Origin: Verrucomicrobia bacterium SCGC AAA164-E04
GTDB taxonomy: Bacteria; Verrucomicrobiota; Verrucomicrobiia; Limisphaerales; AAA164-E04
NCBI GenBank assembly: GCA_000383715.1
Contig: KB911839.1
Location: 153,660 to 217,659 of the forward strand
Direction: 5' to 3'
Length of the DNA: 64,000 bases
The position numbers and the translations under genes were made by a program. The notes beneath the pieces were generated by a model. That model ran no database searches. It worked only from the letters and a program-made list of their open reading frames with translations, and was not told the origin of the DNA. Each line of letters opens with the position of its first letter. Positions within the stretch are counted from its first letter, which is position 1. This document shows, in pieces, positions 10,128 to 19,150 of this stretch.

Positions 10128-10829
10128 ATGAAACTATTTTCGAATTTCTCAACTTTGTTGCTTGTCTGGTTCTTGTCGATGTCGATAAACATCCGAGCGG
10201 AAATGGAGCAAAATAACGGTGTCTGGATGATGAAAGCCTCCCAAGGTGTTCTCGGTGGCAAAGATTCCGTATACCGCTGGTGGCTCGATGCCCATGCCCG
10301 ATACTCGGACGATGCCAATGGGTTCGAACAGAGTATCTTACGCCCTGGCCTTGGATATGCCCTTCCCAAAAACCATACCCTCTGGGCAGGATACGGTTGG
10401 ATTGCCAGTAGCCCTGAGGTTGGGGAAACTGTCCACGAACACCGCTTCTGGCAGCAACATTCCTGGAAAATAAGTATGGGTAAATTCGGGTTTTCGTCCA
10501 GATCTCGACTTGAACAACGATTCCGCGAGGGATCCACGGATGAAGCTGGCTGGCGATTTCGCCAATTTTTCAAGCTGACACATCCTATCAGCGATTCATC
10601 GCTCTATTGGTGTACTTGGGACGAAGTTTTTCTGAATTTGAATAACACCGACTGGGGTGTGGATAGTGGGCTTGATCGCAACCGCATTTTTTTAGGTGTC
10701 GGCTGGAAGCCTGAATCAATCCAATACTTCAAGACAGAAGTCGGATACCTGAATCAGTTCATTCATCACAAATCGGGATCAAACCGACTAGACCACCTTC
10801 TTTCGTTTAACTTGTTTTTCAGCTTTTGA
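10128..10829 (+). CDS. DUF2490 outer-membrane-type beta-barrel protein
   Basis: 233 residues from the ATG at 10128 (MKLFSNFSTLLLVWFL), which opens directly into a signal peptide ending near NIRAEM; an ATG nine bases upstream is possible. The mature part has the DUF2490 pattern: RWWLDAHARYSDDANGFEQS, LRPGLGYALPKNHTLWAGYGW, an HEHRFWQQHSW segment, SRSRLEQRFRE and the terminal strand ending LLSFNLFFSF with the aromatic last residue favoured by the BAM machinery. DUF2490 proteins are small, probably outer-membrane barrels of unknown role. It stands alone; what follows is an IS fossil. Intact. Confidence 0.8.
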   Translation: MKLFSNFSTLLLVWFLSMSINIRAEMEQNNGVWMMKASQGVLGGKDSVYRWWLDAHARYSDDANGFEQSILRPGLGYALPKNHTLWAGYGWIASSPEVGETVHEHRFWQQHSWKISMGKFGFSSRSRLEQRFREGSTDEAGWRFRQFFKLTHPISDSSLYWCTWDEVFLNLNNTDWGVDSGLDRNRIFLGVGWKPESIQYFKTEVGYLNQFIHHKSGSNRLDHLLSFNLFFSF

Positions 10830-10949
10830 ATGAAAAACAGGTGATTCCGGGATCAGCTGTGCATTTGGCTGACAAGGTCCCAAAAAACAACACTTTTCTA
10901 TTTAAGTTGCAGTTGGCACCTTCAGAAATTTTTGTAAAAAGGAGGTGGA

Positions 10950-11150
10950 TCTTCGGTCAACGAATCCTGCCTGCGTCGCTGGAGTTTGAATTCCAGGAGC
11001 AAACCTCAAAGTTCGATGTGGTTTGATGAAATTGTAATGACAACGAAGTTTGCCTAATTTCTTCTTGAAGAGTCCCGGAACAAAGCGAAGCAGGTTGTTC
11101 GACCGGCCACGAGGGAATTCGATTGCCGGATCGTCAGATTGATTTTTTCT
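10950..11150 (-). pseudogene. IS fossil, tail segment of the 27.3-28.1 kb transposase family
   Basis: DNA from about 10960 to 11150 aligns with 27440-27610: both contain the order gcctgc/cttgc-atcgctggag, aaacttcaaag-like text, atgtggtttgatgaaattgta versus gtgtggtctgaggaagttgta, then aagcgaagcaggttgttcg versus gagtgaagcaggtggttcg, and a closing cgtcagattgatt versus ggtcagattgaga. This corresponds to the C-terminal coding part and 3' tail of the transposase. It is frameshifted and inactive. The rest of the gap between 10830 and 11218 holds nothing else recognisable. Confidence 0.6.
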
Positions 11151-11218
11151 AAATCCGCTTCAGGGTTTGCCTGATGCGCTGCGATGAAAAGGGAGCAGGT
11201 AAGTTAAATAAAAACGCA

Positions 11219-13252
11219 TCATTGATATAATTGTTCAAGCGCTTCAAAGTCTGAGTCAGCATTAGCAGGATCGAAATCAAAGCTTTGCTCGAAGGCGAGC
11301 AGTTGGGAATGCAGTTTCTCCAAATGAGCCCTCAAATCATTGGTATGTGCCACAACGTAAATACCAGCAACAAGCACTTGGTCGCGAATACTGATTTGTC
11401 TTCCATCGACAGAATAGAACACATCATGCAGGCCATCCGCATCAAGCCGGAAAATGTCTCCGGGCCTTGACAACCAGGTGGGGAGTTTGAAGTCAAAAAC
11501 ACCGTTTCGCGGCTTGAATTTGAAAACCTTTTCTTTCAGATCGGGAACATATGTCAGATCGTGAGCGAAAAGAAGGGAGCCCTTGGGGCCAGCGACAGAA
11601 GCCAGATCCCAGGAAAGTCTTTCGTTCTCGATCTTGCGACGGTATTCAAAAACATCGCCGGTAAGCAGCAGTTCTTCCATCAGCCGTATTTCACGATTCA
11701 CACGTGTGATTGGTTCAATGAGATCGCGGAAATTCAACAATGATCTTAACCCCAAATTAAACCAGTAAAGGGACGTGACTCGCTGGGAGAGGGCATGATA
11801 CGCCTGGGAACGTAATTCGTTTGGCGTGGGCGAAGTGCGCTGTCGCCCACCGTATCGCCCCCAGTCATAGTGCGCGCCCTGCGACCAGTAGGCAATGGGG
11901 CGGGGTCGATTCAACTCGCGCAGATTTCTAGTCATGTCGCTGATGGTTTCGAGTGGAGCCCCCCAACGCAGACGTTCTCCACCCCAGCGATCATAAAGGT
12001 TCCAGGCGTCGGGTGACGGCGCACAGACTCGATAGGCATCATAATGGGGGTAGTCGGAAAGCCCTGCATAGTACCTCCAGATCCGCTCTTCGCTGTGAGT
12101 CACGGAGGTGGGCATGCGCGTTGGGCCGTAAGGAAGGAATTTGGAGAAGACTTCCTGAGGGGGAACCGGCCGTCCGCCTCCGTATTGGGGCTCTCCCTGA
12201 AATTCTACCGCGTGAATTCTTGGTAAGATCAAGTCGGAGTCATAGTGTTCGAACGGCTCGAGCCGATTCATGAATTTCAGCGGATACTGATCGAACAGAT
12301 GCGTGTCAGTATAACCGGGAACGTCCTGATGCATGCCGCTATTGACATGCATCCGACGCAGCGTTTTTAAAAAAGGTTCGGCCTGCAGCGAGTTCTTGTC
12401 ACCAAGCCGATCAGCAACCCAGCCTCCGCCTATGTCGAAAACCTCGCGTTTGATCCTGAGATGTGCCCATAGTGAGCATACGGCCCCTTTCTGGGACAAT
12501 ATTTCCACTTCGATGGCACAATATGTCAAAGGCAGCGGATCACTCTCCACCATGAATCCACCCTTTTCTCCGGATGGAATACCGCCATCGGAGGGGAAAC
12601 TTACAAGATTTGTTTGCCAGTCGAGCGGTTGAAGGACGCGATAATCTGAATTTCGAACGGGTAACCAAAGCCGACAGGCGCGTGGTGTAACAATCCATTC
12701 AGATTCATTGGCGATATGAGCGATGATTCTGTTTGGCTGAACGGAATCTTCTTGTCCCATGAACGTCACAGACGAAAGCCACGTTGTTGATTCGTCCAGA
12801 TGAAGGTCGATGACTGACGGGTCTGCGGATGATAGAAGAAGTTGATGATGCGTCCCTGACCCCCAGCTTGCATCTCTGGAGTTGAAACTCCAAACCATGA
12901 GCGCTTCCGGAGCTAATGAAATGGTTTGGTTGGTGCGTGCGGAGGGGGTATCATGCCAAGCCCAACTTCCCGAGGTAAGCCACTTCTCTGCATGCTGCCC
13001 ATCGAAGAGTGCCTTAAAATCATGTCCAACGGTCAACGGCGCCTGGCCTTTGTTTTGAAGGAAAAGCTCCACACGTGCTCCCAATGGTGGATCAGGAGCA
13101 CGCCGATAGCGCATGAACGATGACTGAATATGAGGAGTCACTGTGAGTCCGGCGAGTTCCAACTGAGTATCTCCCATGGTCGCGAGTTGACTGATGCACA
13201 CTGCGTAGACAGTGACACAGATTTGCAAGAAATGGTATTTCTGGATATTCAT
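11219..13252 (-). CDS. Large exported protein of unknown function, possibly glycoside-hydrolase-like
   Basis: 677 residues with an N-terminal hydrophobic segment (FLQICVTVYAVCISQLATM) consistent with export. Residues ~30-270 are beta-rich (VELFLQNKGQAPLTVGHDF, AHLRIKREVFD). The centre looks like a TIM-barrel hydrolase: KTLRRMHVNSGMHQDVPGYTD, then AWNLYDRWGGERLRWG, RPIAYWSQGAHYDWGR and SLYWFNLGLRSL, and a last beta-rich portion ends in a short helical tail (RAHLEKLHSQLLAFE). That order recalls glycoside hydrolases with an N-terminal jelly-roll, but no family signature is certain. The gene is whole despite being flanked on both sides by IS fossils. A role in polysaccharide breakdown is inferred from context only. 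Confidence 0.65.
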   Translation of the reverse strand: MNIQKYHFLQICVTVYAVCISQLATMGDTQLELAGLTVTPHIQSSFMRYRRAPDPPLGARVELFLQNKGQAPLTVGHDFKALFDGQHAEKWLTSGSWAWHDTPSARTNQTISLAPEALMVWSFNSRDASWGSGTHHQLLLSSADPSVIDLHLDESTTWLSSVTFMGQEDSVQPNRIIAHIANESEWIVTPRACRLWLPVRNSDYRVLQPLDWQTNLVSFPSDGGIPSGEKGGFMVESDPLPLTYCAIEVEILSQKGAVCSLWAHLRIKREVFDIGGGWVADRLGDKNSLQAEPFLKTLRRMHVNSGMHQDVPGYTDTHLFDQYPLKFMNRLEPFEHYDSDLILPRIHAVEFQGEPQYGGGRPVPPQEVFSKFLPYGPTRMPTSVTHSEERIWRYYAGLSDYPHYDAYRVCAPSPDAWNLYDRWGGERLRWGAPLETISDMTRNLRELNRPRPIAYWSQGAHYDWGRYGGRQRTSPTPNELRSQAYHALSQRVTSLYWFNLGLRSLLNFRDLIEPITRVNREIRLMEELLLTGDVFEYRRKIENERLSWDLASVAGPKGSLLFAHDLTYVPDLKEKVFKFKPRNGVFDFKLPTWLSRPGDIFRLDADGLHDVFYSVDGRQISIRDQVLVAGIYVVAHTNDLRAHLEKLHSQLLAFEQSFDFDPANADSDFEALEQLYQ

Positions 13253-13359
13253 GCTTGATCAGGAAATTTTAGTTAAGGGAGCTCGTGCTTAATTTTAAAT
13301 CAATTTCGGTGATTTCATCATCCATTTTGAATATGGGATGTGATGCCCAACAAATCGAG

Positions 13360-13555
13360 TTCCCTTTTCGAGTTCGATTTCAATTGTCTTGCCAAGCACA
13401 CCGTGAAGAGGAAAGTGAACACATTTCGGAGGGAGAATCGCCTTTTAGCGAGCCCAGACTCGCATCGCAGTAGTACGGATTTCATATCTAAATTTCAAGG
13501 TTCGATGAGGTCGAATAAAGTATTAATGACACCTGAGTGCGTCCAATCGCCCTTT
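13360..13555 (-). pseudogene. IS fossil, tail segment
   Basis: Aligned with 27355-27545, the segment shows tttcaattg-cttgccaa, gaggaaagtgaacacatttcgga versus aggaaggtaaatacatctcgga, gaatcgcc/gaaaatctcc, then acgagcccag-like text, and cacctgagtgcgtccaat versus cacctgagaatatccaat. It is the transposase tail and downstream sequence of the same element family, without an open frame. It sits just upstream of the start of the 11219-13252 gene. Confidence 0.6.
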
Positions 13556-13977
13556 GGCAGGCTCAGGACAGGCTTTTCGAGAAATACCTCCCTCCGCAAA
13601 GTTCCTCCAGCGTACCTGTTTCAAGGATGCGGCACGACTCTCCCATTTCCGATTGGGCATAGGCTTCCAAAAGATGCGAGGATTCTTCTCATTTTGCCAC
13701 GAAGCATGCACCGGTTTGTTCGACATGGATGGCAGATTCACGAGCCATGGAGCGCCAGATCCCTGCCGAGCGTCTGGCATATTGCCAAGCCTACCCCTCC
13801 TTCTGGCCGGTCACGGTGATAAATTCGAAATTCCTGACACTGGCCCCCTGCGGCCTGGTGGTCCGTATCCACCACCAGCACACGGGGACCTTGTTTGGCT
13901 GCCGTGTAAGCATGAGTCATTCCGACTGCAATGACATCAAACGAGGTCTTCATGTGTTTTTGATAAGCCTTGCACAC
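13556..13977 (-). pseudogene. Remnant of an FAD-dependent (DAO-type) oxidoreductase
   Basis: A minus-strand frame starts KTSFDVIAVGMTHAY, TAAKQGPRVLVVDTDHQA and continues EFRIYHRDRPEGG. This is the beta-alpha-beta dinucleotide fold of a D-amino-acid-oxidase-like enzyme, but the GxGxxG glycines are damaged (a gap where VGGGIVGLA would be expected). The sequence then jumps frame near 13740 to SGAPWLVNLPSMSNKPVHAS and ends in a frame reading PNRKWESRAASLKQV. Most of the enzyme is gone. It is a decayed gene start or an internally deleted copy; substrate unknown. Confidence 0.45.
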
Positions 13978-14016
13978 TGGTGACCTATGTAATTCAAGAT
14001 CCTACGTTTTCCACCA

Positions 14017-15435
14017 TCATCGATGCTGGGGGTTTGGTCTAGGAGCGTTGGCTCCGGTTTCATTCCTCCATGCGTCGAGTTTGGTTCGTAGTGAGCTGGC
14101 TTTGATAGGGTGTCTTATCGCAAGGTTGTGCAGTTCTGATGGGTCTTGGATCAGGTTGTAAAGCTCGACGCGATTGTCTTCGTAATAGTGAATCAGTTTC
14201 CATTCGCCGTCTCGAATCGCGCTGGCAGGAGTCATGCGTTCGTAGTAGTGAGGGTAATGCCAGTATAGGGTGTCACGAGAAAGCGAGGCCTTTGGATCGT
14301 CAAGCAACGGCAGAATATTGACGCCATCAAACCCGGGCAGGTTTTCCGTGTCGGGCGCCAGGCCAGCGGCAAGTGTGGGGAAAAAATCCTCGGAGGTGAC
14401 AGGGTTTTCGCAGATCGACCCGGGGGCAGATCGACCCGGCCATCGGATCATCAGGGGCACGCGGATGCCGCCTTCGTAAAGCGTCCCCTTGCCCGATCTC
14501 AACGGCGCATTGCTGGTAGGTGCCTGATTGCCCGACTTTCCTGACGGAAAGTCAACGCCTCCATTGTCGCTGGTGAGCACGACCACAGTGTTCCTGGAGA
14601 GGTTCAATGCGTGAAGTTTTTCCAGCACCCGGCCGATGTTCGCATCCAGGCTGGCGACCATGGCGGCATAGACGGGGTGCTGATGACGGGAACCTGGCTG
14701 TTTTGCCTCGAAGCGGGCGATGTCTTCGGCTTTGGCCTCGATAGGGGTGTGGACGGTGTGAAACCAAAGGCTGAGGAAGAAGGCGCTGTTCTTGTGTTGT
14801 TCAATAAAGTCGATGGCATGGTCGGTGAGCTTATCGGTCAGGTAATCGCCTGGTTTGCCCATTCCGACCGGCACGTAACGGTATTCTGGATCCCACTTGC
14901 TCCAGGTTCCCCTGTATGGGAAATGGAAGGTGGAAGGCGCGCCCCAGTAAGTGCCGCCAATATTGATGTCATAACCCTGTGTCTCTGGGTAGAAGGCCGA
15001 GCGTCCAAGGTGCCATTTGCCTATATGAGCGGTATCGTAGTGCTTTTGTTTGAAGAACTCGGCGAGTGTGAACTCCGCGCGCGCCAGATCCGGGTTGGCA
15101 TGGGCATTCAGCAGTTTTCTCTCCTTTGGCCCCCCATCACGCGCACCTTCATGCCAGATGGTCATGTCGAGACGGGCGGGGGACTTGCCTGTCATGATCG
15201 CTGCCCGAGTCGGTGAGCAGACGGGTGAAGCCGAATACGCCTGCGTGAATCGCAGACTTTGAGAGGCAAAACGATCGATGTTGGGTGTCTCGAAGTAGTC
15301 GCTACCCTGCACGCCGGCGTCTGTCCATCCCCAGTCATCGACCAGGATGAATACTACATTCATTTGCTGTGCCTGCGATTGAGCAAGGGAGCAGAGCGCC
15401 CAAAGAAGCACCAAGGTATTTCGGGGGAAATTCAT
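14017..15435 (-). CDS. Arylsulfatase, formylglycine type, exported
   Basis: 472 residues with a signal peptide (MNFPRNTLVLLWALCSLAQS, cleavage near QAQQ). The metal-binding VDDWGWTDAG motif follows, then the maturation site CSPTRAAIMTG whose Cys must become formylglycine, an HIGKWHLG segment and SDNGGVDFPSG, all expected of a type I sulfatase. Length and C-terminal strand region (YYEDNRVELYNLIQDPSE) are normal. It would remove sulfate esters from polysaccharide in the periplasm or outside. No sulfatase-maturation enzyme gene is in the window, so activation depends on one elsewhere. It is transcribed leftwards between a decayed oxidoreductase and an IS fossil, apparently alone. Confidence 0.92.
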   Translation of the reverse strand: MNFPRNTLVLLWALCSLAQSQAQQMNVVFILVDDWGWTDAGVQGSDYFETPNIDRFASQSLRFTQAYSASPVCSPTRAAIMTGKSPARLDMTIWHEGARDGGPKERKLLNAHANPDLARAEFTLAEFFKQKHYDTAHIGKWHLGRSAFYPETQGYDINIGGTYWGAPSTFHFPYRGTWSKWDPEYRYVPVGMGKPGDYLTDKLTDHAIDFIEQHKNSAFFLSLWFHTVHTPIEAKAEDIARFEAKQPGSRHQHPVYAAMVASLDANIGRVLEKLHALNLSRNTVVVLTSDNGGVDFPSGKSGNQAPTSNAPLRSGKGTLYEGGIRVPLMIRWPGRSAPGSICENPVTSEDFFPTLAAGLAPDTENLPGFDGVNILPLLDDPKASLSRDTLYWHYPHYYERMTPASAIRDGEWKLIHYYEDNRVELYNLIQDPSELHNLAIRHPIKASSLRTKLDAWRNETGANAPRPNPQHR

Positions 15436-15534
15436 TGTTCAGAAGGGGTCAGTTTTTCAAATGATTTCAAAGGTGTTTGGACATTCCCTGAGTAAATGCG
15501 TTATAAAACTTATCTGGGTCAAGCCATCATCATC

Positions 15535-15665
15535 TTGGGCCTGCTTCGCAGATTGAGCCGCTCGATGAAGGAGGTGTTGAGGGTTACGGAATCCTCTGAC
15601 TTCTGAAGCGCTTTATCAAAATCCCGTTTGCTCATGATTCTACTGCGGGAAGCTGAGTGGTAATA
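15535..15665 (-). pseudogene. IS fossil, central segment
   Basis: DNA matches 27615-27725: cagattgagccgctcgatga versus cagattgagacgttcaatga, then aggaggtgttgagggttacgg versus aggatgtattgagggtttccg, followed by aatcctctgacttctgaag and tcaaaatcccgtttgctcatga. This is the segment that encodes the LNTSFIERLNL region and its upstream part in the intact copy. It is short and frameless. The remainder of the 15436-15775 gap holds nothing else I can identify. Confidence 0.65.
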
Positions 15666-15775
15666 TGAGTTAGAAACCAACTTATATACCCAGGCTGATC
15701 AGCAGTTTTGCAGTTGAGAACGGAGCCTCCACATTTTTCGCCAGTATAGCAAACCTTGCTCAGCAAATCCCCGAT

Positions 15776-16696
15776 TCAGGAAAGGACTTTGCGAACATTG
15801 ACGAGCAGGGCCTGTGTCCTTTTGATGCCCTCCATTTCTGGGATCTCTCTGCCCTCATACTCGATACCGACATAACCGCGGTATCCAGAATTGATGACGA
15901 TATTCATCATCTTGTAATAGTCTGTGTGGGTATCATTGCCGTGTTTGTTAAAGTCGTAAGACTTGGCGCTCACGGCGAATGCGAAGGGCATTAGCTCTTT
16001 AACTCCCTTGTAATGGTCGTAAACTTCGTCATTTGAAATCCTGAAGTTTCCGAAGTCTGGCAGAGTTCCACAGTTTCGGAGGTTGACCCTGCGCATCACT
16101 GAAGCAAGCCAGGCTCCGTTCGACGAGAGTCCCCCGTGATTTTCCACAATCACGTTTAGACCATGGTCGGCTGCATAGGTGGAGAGGCGTGCAAGACCAT
16201 CGGCGGCGAGTTTGATTTGCTCTCCGTAGTCGCCACTAGAACCAGCGTTCACACGGATCGAGTGGCATCCAAACGTCTTTGCTGCTTCGATCCACTTGTA
16301 GTGATTTTCGATAGCCTGAGTCCTTTTCCTGGCGGAGGGATCACCGATCATACCCTCGTTGTCGCACATGATGAGAAGCTGTTTTACTCCATGATCATTG
16401 GCGCGTTTGTTGAGGTCGTTCATATAATCTTTATCGCTCACATGATCCGCCAGGAATTGGCTGCTGTATTCGATAGCTTCGATGTTGAAACTTTCCTTGG
16501 CTATCTTAGCAAAGTCCCTCGAATCCTTGTCGTTGTTTCGAAAGGCTCTATGTAGCGACCACTGTGCCAGTGAGATTTTGTAGGGTAGCTCGTTGTCGGG
16601 ATGAGCTGCGAATAGTTTGCAAAGGCTGGCGGGGAATGCCAGGGCCAAACCTGCCATACCACTAACTTTGGTGAAATCTCTTCTATTCATGGGCAT
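15776..16696 (-). CDS. Exported sugar-phosphate isomerase/epimerase-like TIM-barrel protein
   Basis: About 306 residues. The start at 16696 (MPMNRRDFTK) or 16690 is preferred to the longer frame from 16729 because it places NRRDFTKVSGMAGLALAF, a Tat-type signal, at the N-terminus. The body is the xylose-isomerase-like TIM barrel (AP endonuclease family 2): KISLAQWSLHRAF, NIEAIEYSSQF, GCHSIRVNAG, GLNVIVENHGG, GTLPDFGNFR and a closing YRGYVGIEYEGREI, with the expected Glu, Asp and His metal ligands. Exported members are common in Planctomycetes and Verrucomicrobia and are usually called sugar phosphate isomerase/epimerase, although substrates are seldom known. It is monocistronic, next to the sulfatase group. 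Confidence 0.85.
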   Translation of the reverse strand: MPMNRRDFTKVSGMAGLALAFPASLCKLFAAHPDNELPYKISLAQWSLHRAFRNNDKDSRDFAKIAKESFNIEAIEYSSQFLADHVSDKDYMNDLNKRANDHGVKQLLIMCDNEGMIGDPSARKRTQAIENHYKWIEAAKTFGCHSIRVNAGSSGDYGEQIKLAADGLARLSTYAADHGLNVIVENHGGLSSNGAWLASVMRRVNLRNCGTLPDFGNFRISNDEVYDHYKGVKELMPFAFAVSAKSYDFNKHGNDTHTDYYKMMNIVINSGYRGYVGIEYEGREIPEMEGIKRTQALLVNVRKVLS

Positions 16697-16803
16697 CGTT
16701 CTTAGCTGTTGAATGGGGTTGTTCAACAATGAGTGGCGCTGCCTTTCAGGTCAATGGTTTCTTTATCCTTAGTGTCCGAAGGCGCACTGGCAATGCCGTG
16801 CTG

Positions 16804-16827
16804 ACTTGGAGGGTGAATTCTCCAAGT
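16804..16827. repeat. Perfect 8-bp inverted repeat with 8-base loop
   Basis: ACTTGGAG (16804-16811) and CTCCAAGT (16820-16827) are perfect complements around ggtgaatt. No T-run follows on either strand, so it is not a clear terminator. It lies upstream of the TIM-barrel gene and may be an operator or an IS end; role unknown. Confidence 0.35.
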
Positions 16828-16869
16828 AGCCCTTAAACCGCGCAATCAGGCGAGTGCATCAGGGATCAA

Positions 16870-17255
16870 GTAACTAAATGATTACCACAAGAATATTGGA
16901 AATGCCTCCATCCTGCAAAGTCTATCGAGACAAAAGTACGGGAGGAAAACCCAATTATTAATATCTGCAAGCAGCTTGTTTTCAAAGGGGTCTAATTTCC
17001 GAACACGGCGCTGTAGACTGGCATTTTCCTTGATAGTTGGAGTGTGGTGAGTGGGATATCTCAAACTGCTTGAAATCAATATGCCGCGATACTGTTTTAT
17101 TACCAATGAAGCGTAATATCCCAATATCAGGGTGTAATTGGTATTTAAACCCCTTGCAGTTTGGATTCTTCTTGTTGGAGATGACTATAAGGTCTGTTTT
17201 TGGTCTGATTAATATCCAGCCTTCTCAAGCGGAGCGTGTGGCGCGGCTGAAATAG
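16870..17255 (-). pseudogene. Decayed coding DNA of unknown family
   Basis: The minus strand has protein-like text in changing frames: EGWILIRPKTDLIV, NKKNPNCKGFKYQLHPDIG, RFIGNKTVSRHIDFKQFE, then in another frame RRVRKLDPFENKLLADINNW. No frame is complete. The first part resembles the patch at about 9910-10040. I cannot name the family. Downstream, to the sulfatase stop at 17314, there is only a short hairpin (GCCTCC at 17256 with GGAGGC at 17272). Confidence 0.3.
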
Positions 17256-17313
17256 GCCTCCTCTAACAGTTGGAGGCAGAAGCACCGGTCGCGGGCCTAC
17301 AACTCCTCAGGAC

Positions 17314-19128
17314 TTATTTATTCGATTGTCTCTGATTGTTTGATTTGGATTCTTCGCGAGCTTTCTTACGCGCTTCGCGTTTCGCTTTTCTTTTTGCTTT
17401 GTTGTCTGAAGTTGCTTCATCAGTAACTCCCAGTTTTTTCTTCAAAGCTTCTGGCACCGTTACTGTTTTACCTTTTATTTTGAGTCGCTTAACAATGTTG
17501 ATTTGTGTGTTAATTTGGCCGGGAGCAGTCGCGTTCCCTCCGGGAATGAACTCTCCAAAGGGACGACCAATGACTTCGAGGTCATGCTGCATGAGATATC
17601 GCATTTCTTTCATGCGAGTTATCTGACCTATATCATAGGCAAGGTTTTTCATTTCCTTCGGATCTCTCTTTAGATGATAGAGTTGATCTTCATCAAAAAA
17701 TCCGGGGTGATCTGCTCCTCTAACCCCGATGCCCAAACGTCCAATATAGGACATGGCTTTTGGTAGGTTTTGCAGTGTGGCTCTTTTGATGGTGGCGATC
17801 TGGTCTTTGGTATAGCGGACGGCAATGTAGGACCAGTCTTTTGTGACCGTTGCCCGTGCAGCCCCCATTTCGAGATAAAGATGGCTCCGCCAATCTTTGG
17901 CTATTACGTTTTCAAAAAGAGGAGTGAGACTCTGTCCCTCAACTCGGTAGGATTCTGGTTTCTCCACTTTACCCAGTTCGAAGAAAGTGGGAGCGAGGTC
18001 GATGTTCTGCACGAGTTCTTCACATACCTTCCCTGCTGGAATTCTTTTTGGCCAACGCATGATCATGGGCACTTGACAACTACCATGTGAAAAGACGGAT
18101 GCTTTGCCTTCGCGACCGTGATCCGGCGCAAAAATCACCAGCGTGTTGTCATCGATTCCGAGTTCCTTGAGCTTTCGGAGAATCGCCCCAAGCGAATCGT
18201 CGATCCACGCTTCACCTGCCACATGGCTGTTGGAATCGAATCCTTTTTCAGTGATTGTTTTGAGAAGCTCTGCACGAGGTGTCATGACCTTTGAAAGGCT
18301 TTCAACTTTTCCCTCTCCCGTGATGAGCGGGTTGTCCATGGACTTTCGCCAAGATTTGTCAGGGCCATGGAGCAGGGTGCTGCAAAGATGGAGGTAAAAG
18401 GGGCCGTCCTTGTTTTCTTCAATGAATTCCAGAGCTGCCACCGTTGTCCACTCCGGGTTGTGCATGGAGTAGGGCGGCCGCACGTTTTCCGGGTAGACGT
18501 TCTTCGCCCAGGAAAATCCCAGTGTCTTGAGGTAACGACGCATCCAGCGTTCGTTTTGTTTGAACTGAGCCGATGTTTCAGGCCCGGGAATCGCATCTTT
18601 GGGAATATTGATCCATTTGTCTTTTCTTTTGTAAAACTCAGGGAAATCCAAAATGGACGTGAGGTGAAATTTCCCAACAAATCCGGTTGTGTACCCGGCT
18701 TCGCGGAGAACATTTCCGACATTCGTTTTGTCGCGTTCCAGTGCGACATTGAAATTGGGAAGCCCCTGGTTTTCTTTGCCGCCTACCGCTTCGGCGTAAA
18801 GTTTGCTATGCGAATTACCAGCAAACCGACCGGTCAGGAAGCTGTATCGAGATGGAGTACAGACCGAGCTGCTGACGTAGGCGCGAGTGAATTTCATTCC
18901 TTCCTCCGCCATGCGGTCGAGGTTGGGAGTGTAAGTATCACCTCCAAAGGCGGCAATGCTCGATGGGTTCTGATCGTCGATCAGGAACATGATAATGTTG
19001 GGCCTGCCTCCGGAAGAATTTCGTTTCAATGGGCCGGCATGAGCATGCGGAGCAATTGCGAGCAGCAGAAGGAGGAACAGGCGGATACAATGGGGCATGG
19101 TGTGTCTCGATTGACCTGGTCTTTTCAT
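17314..19128 (-). CDS. Sulfatase with a basic C-terminal tail, exported
   Basis: 604 residues from the ATG at 19128 (MKRPGQSRHTMPH), chosen because it lies just past the stop of the upstream sulfatase and places the export helix (IRLFLLLLLAIAPHAHA) near the N-terminus. MFLIDDQNPSS carries the metal Asp pair, CTPSRYSFLTGR the formylglycine site, and FAPDHGREGKASV the second metal cluster. After the catalytic domain comes a linker and a Lys/Arg/Glu-rich tail (from KKKLGVTD to the end, with AKRKAKREARKKAREE). The 23-base spacing to the sulfatase upstream implies a single transcript. The tail may bind anionic polysaccharide or cell-surface polymer; that is inference. Substrate is not deducible. 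Confidence 0.9.
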   Translation of the reverse strand: MKRPGQSRHTMPHCIRLFLLLLLAIAPHAHAGPLKRNSSGGRPNIIMFLIDDQNPSSIAAFGGDTYTPNLDRMAEEGMKFTRAYVSSSVCTPSRYSFLTGRFAGNSHSKLYAEAVGGKENQGLPNFNVALERDKTNVGNVLREAGYTTGFVGKFHLTSILDFPEFYKRKDKWINIPKDAIPGPETSAQFKQNERWMRRYLKTLGFSWAKNVYPENVRPPYSMHNPEWTTVAALEFIEENKDGPFYLHLCSTLLHGPDKSWRKSMDNPLITGEGKVESLSKVMTPRAELLKTITEKGFDSNSHVAGEAWIDDSLGAILRKLKELGIDDNTLVIFAPDHGREGKASVFSHGSCQVPMIMRWPKRIPAGKVCEELVQNIDLAPTFFELGKVEKPESYRVEGQSLTPLFENVIAKDWRSHLYLEMGAARATVTKDWSYIAVRYTKDQIATIKRATLQNLPKAMSYIGRLGIGVRGADHPGFFDEDQLYHLKRDPKEMKNLAYDIGQITRMKEMRYLMQHDLEVIGRPFGEFIPGGNATAPGQINTQINIVKRLKIKGKTVTVPEALKKKLGVTDEATSDNKAKRKAKREARKKAREESKSNNQRQSNK

Positions 19129-19150
19129 GTCATTTCTTTCCCGGTTTGAT

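Noticed and set aside
12869..12892. A 20-base stretch (ccagcttgcatctctggagt) in the large exported gene closely matches IS tail sequence near 27452
   Set aside because: It lies in a normal reading frame (FNSRDASWG) without other IS similarity around it; chance or short shared motif is enough.
17256..17277. Hairpin GCCTCC/GGAGGC as a terminator for the 17314 sulfatase
   Set aside because: Six-base stem and ten-base loop with no T-run; weak.
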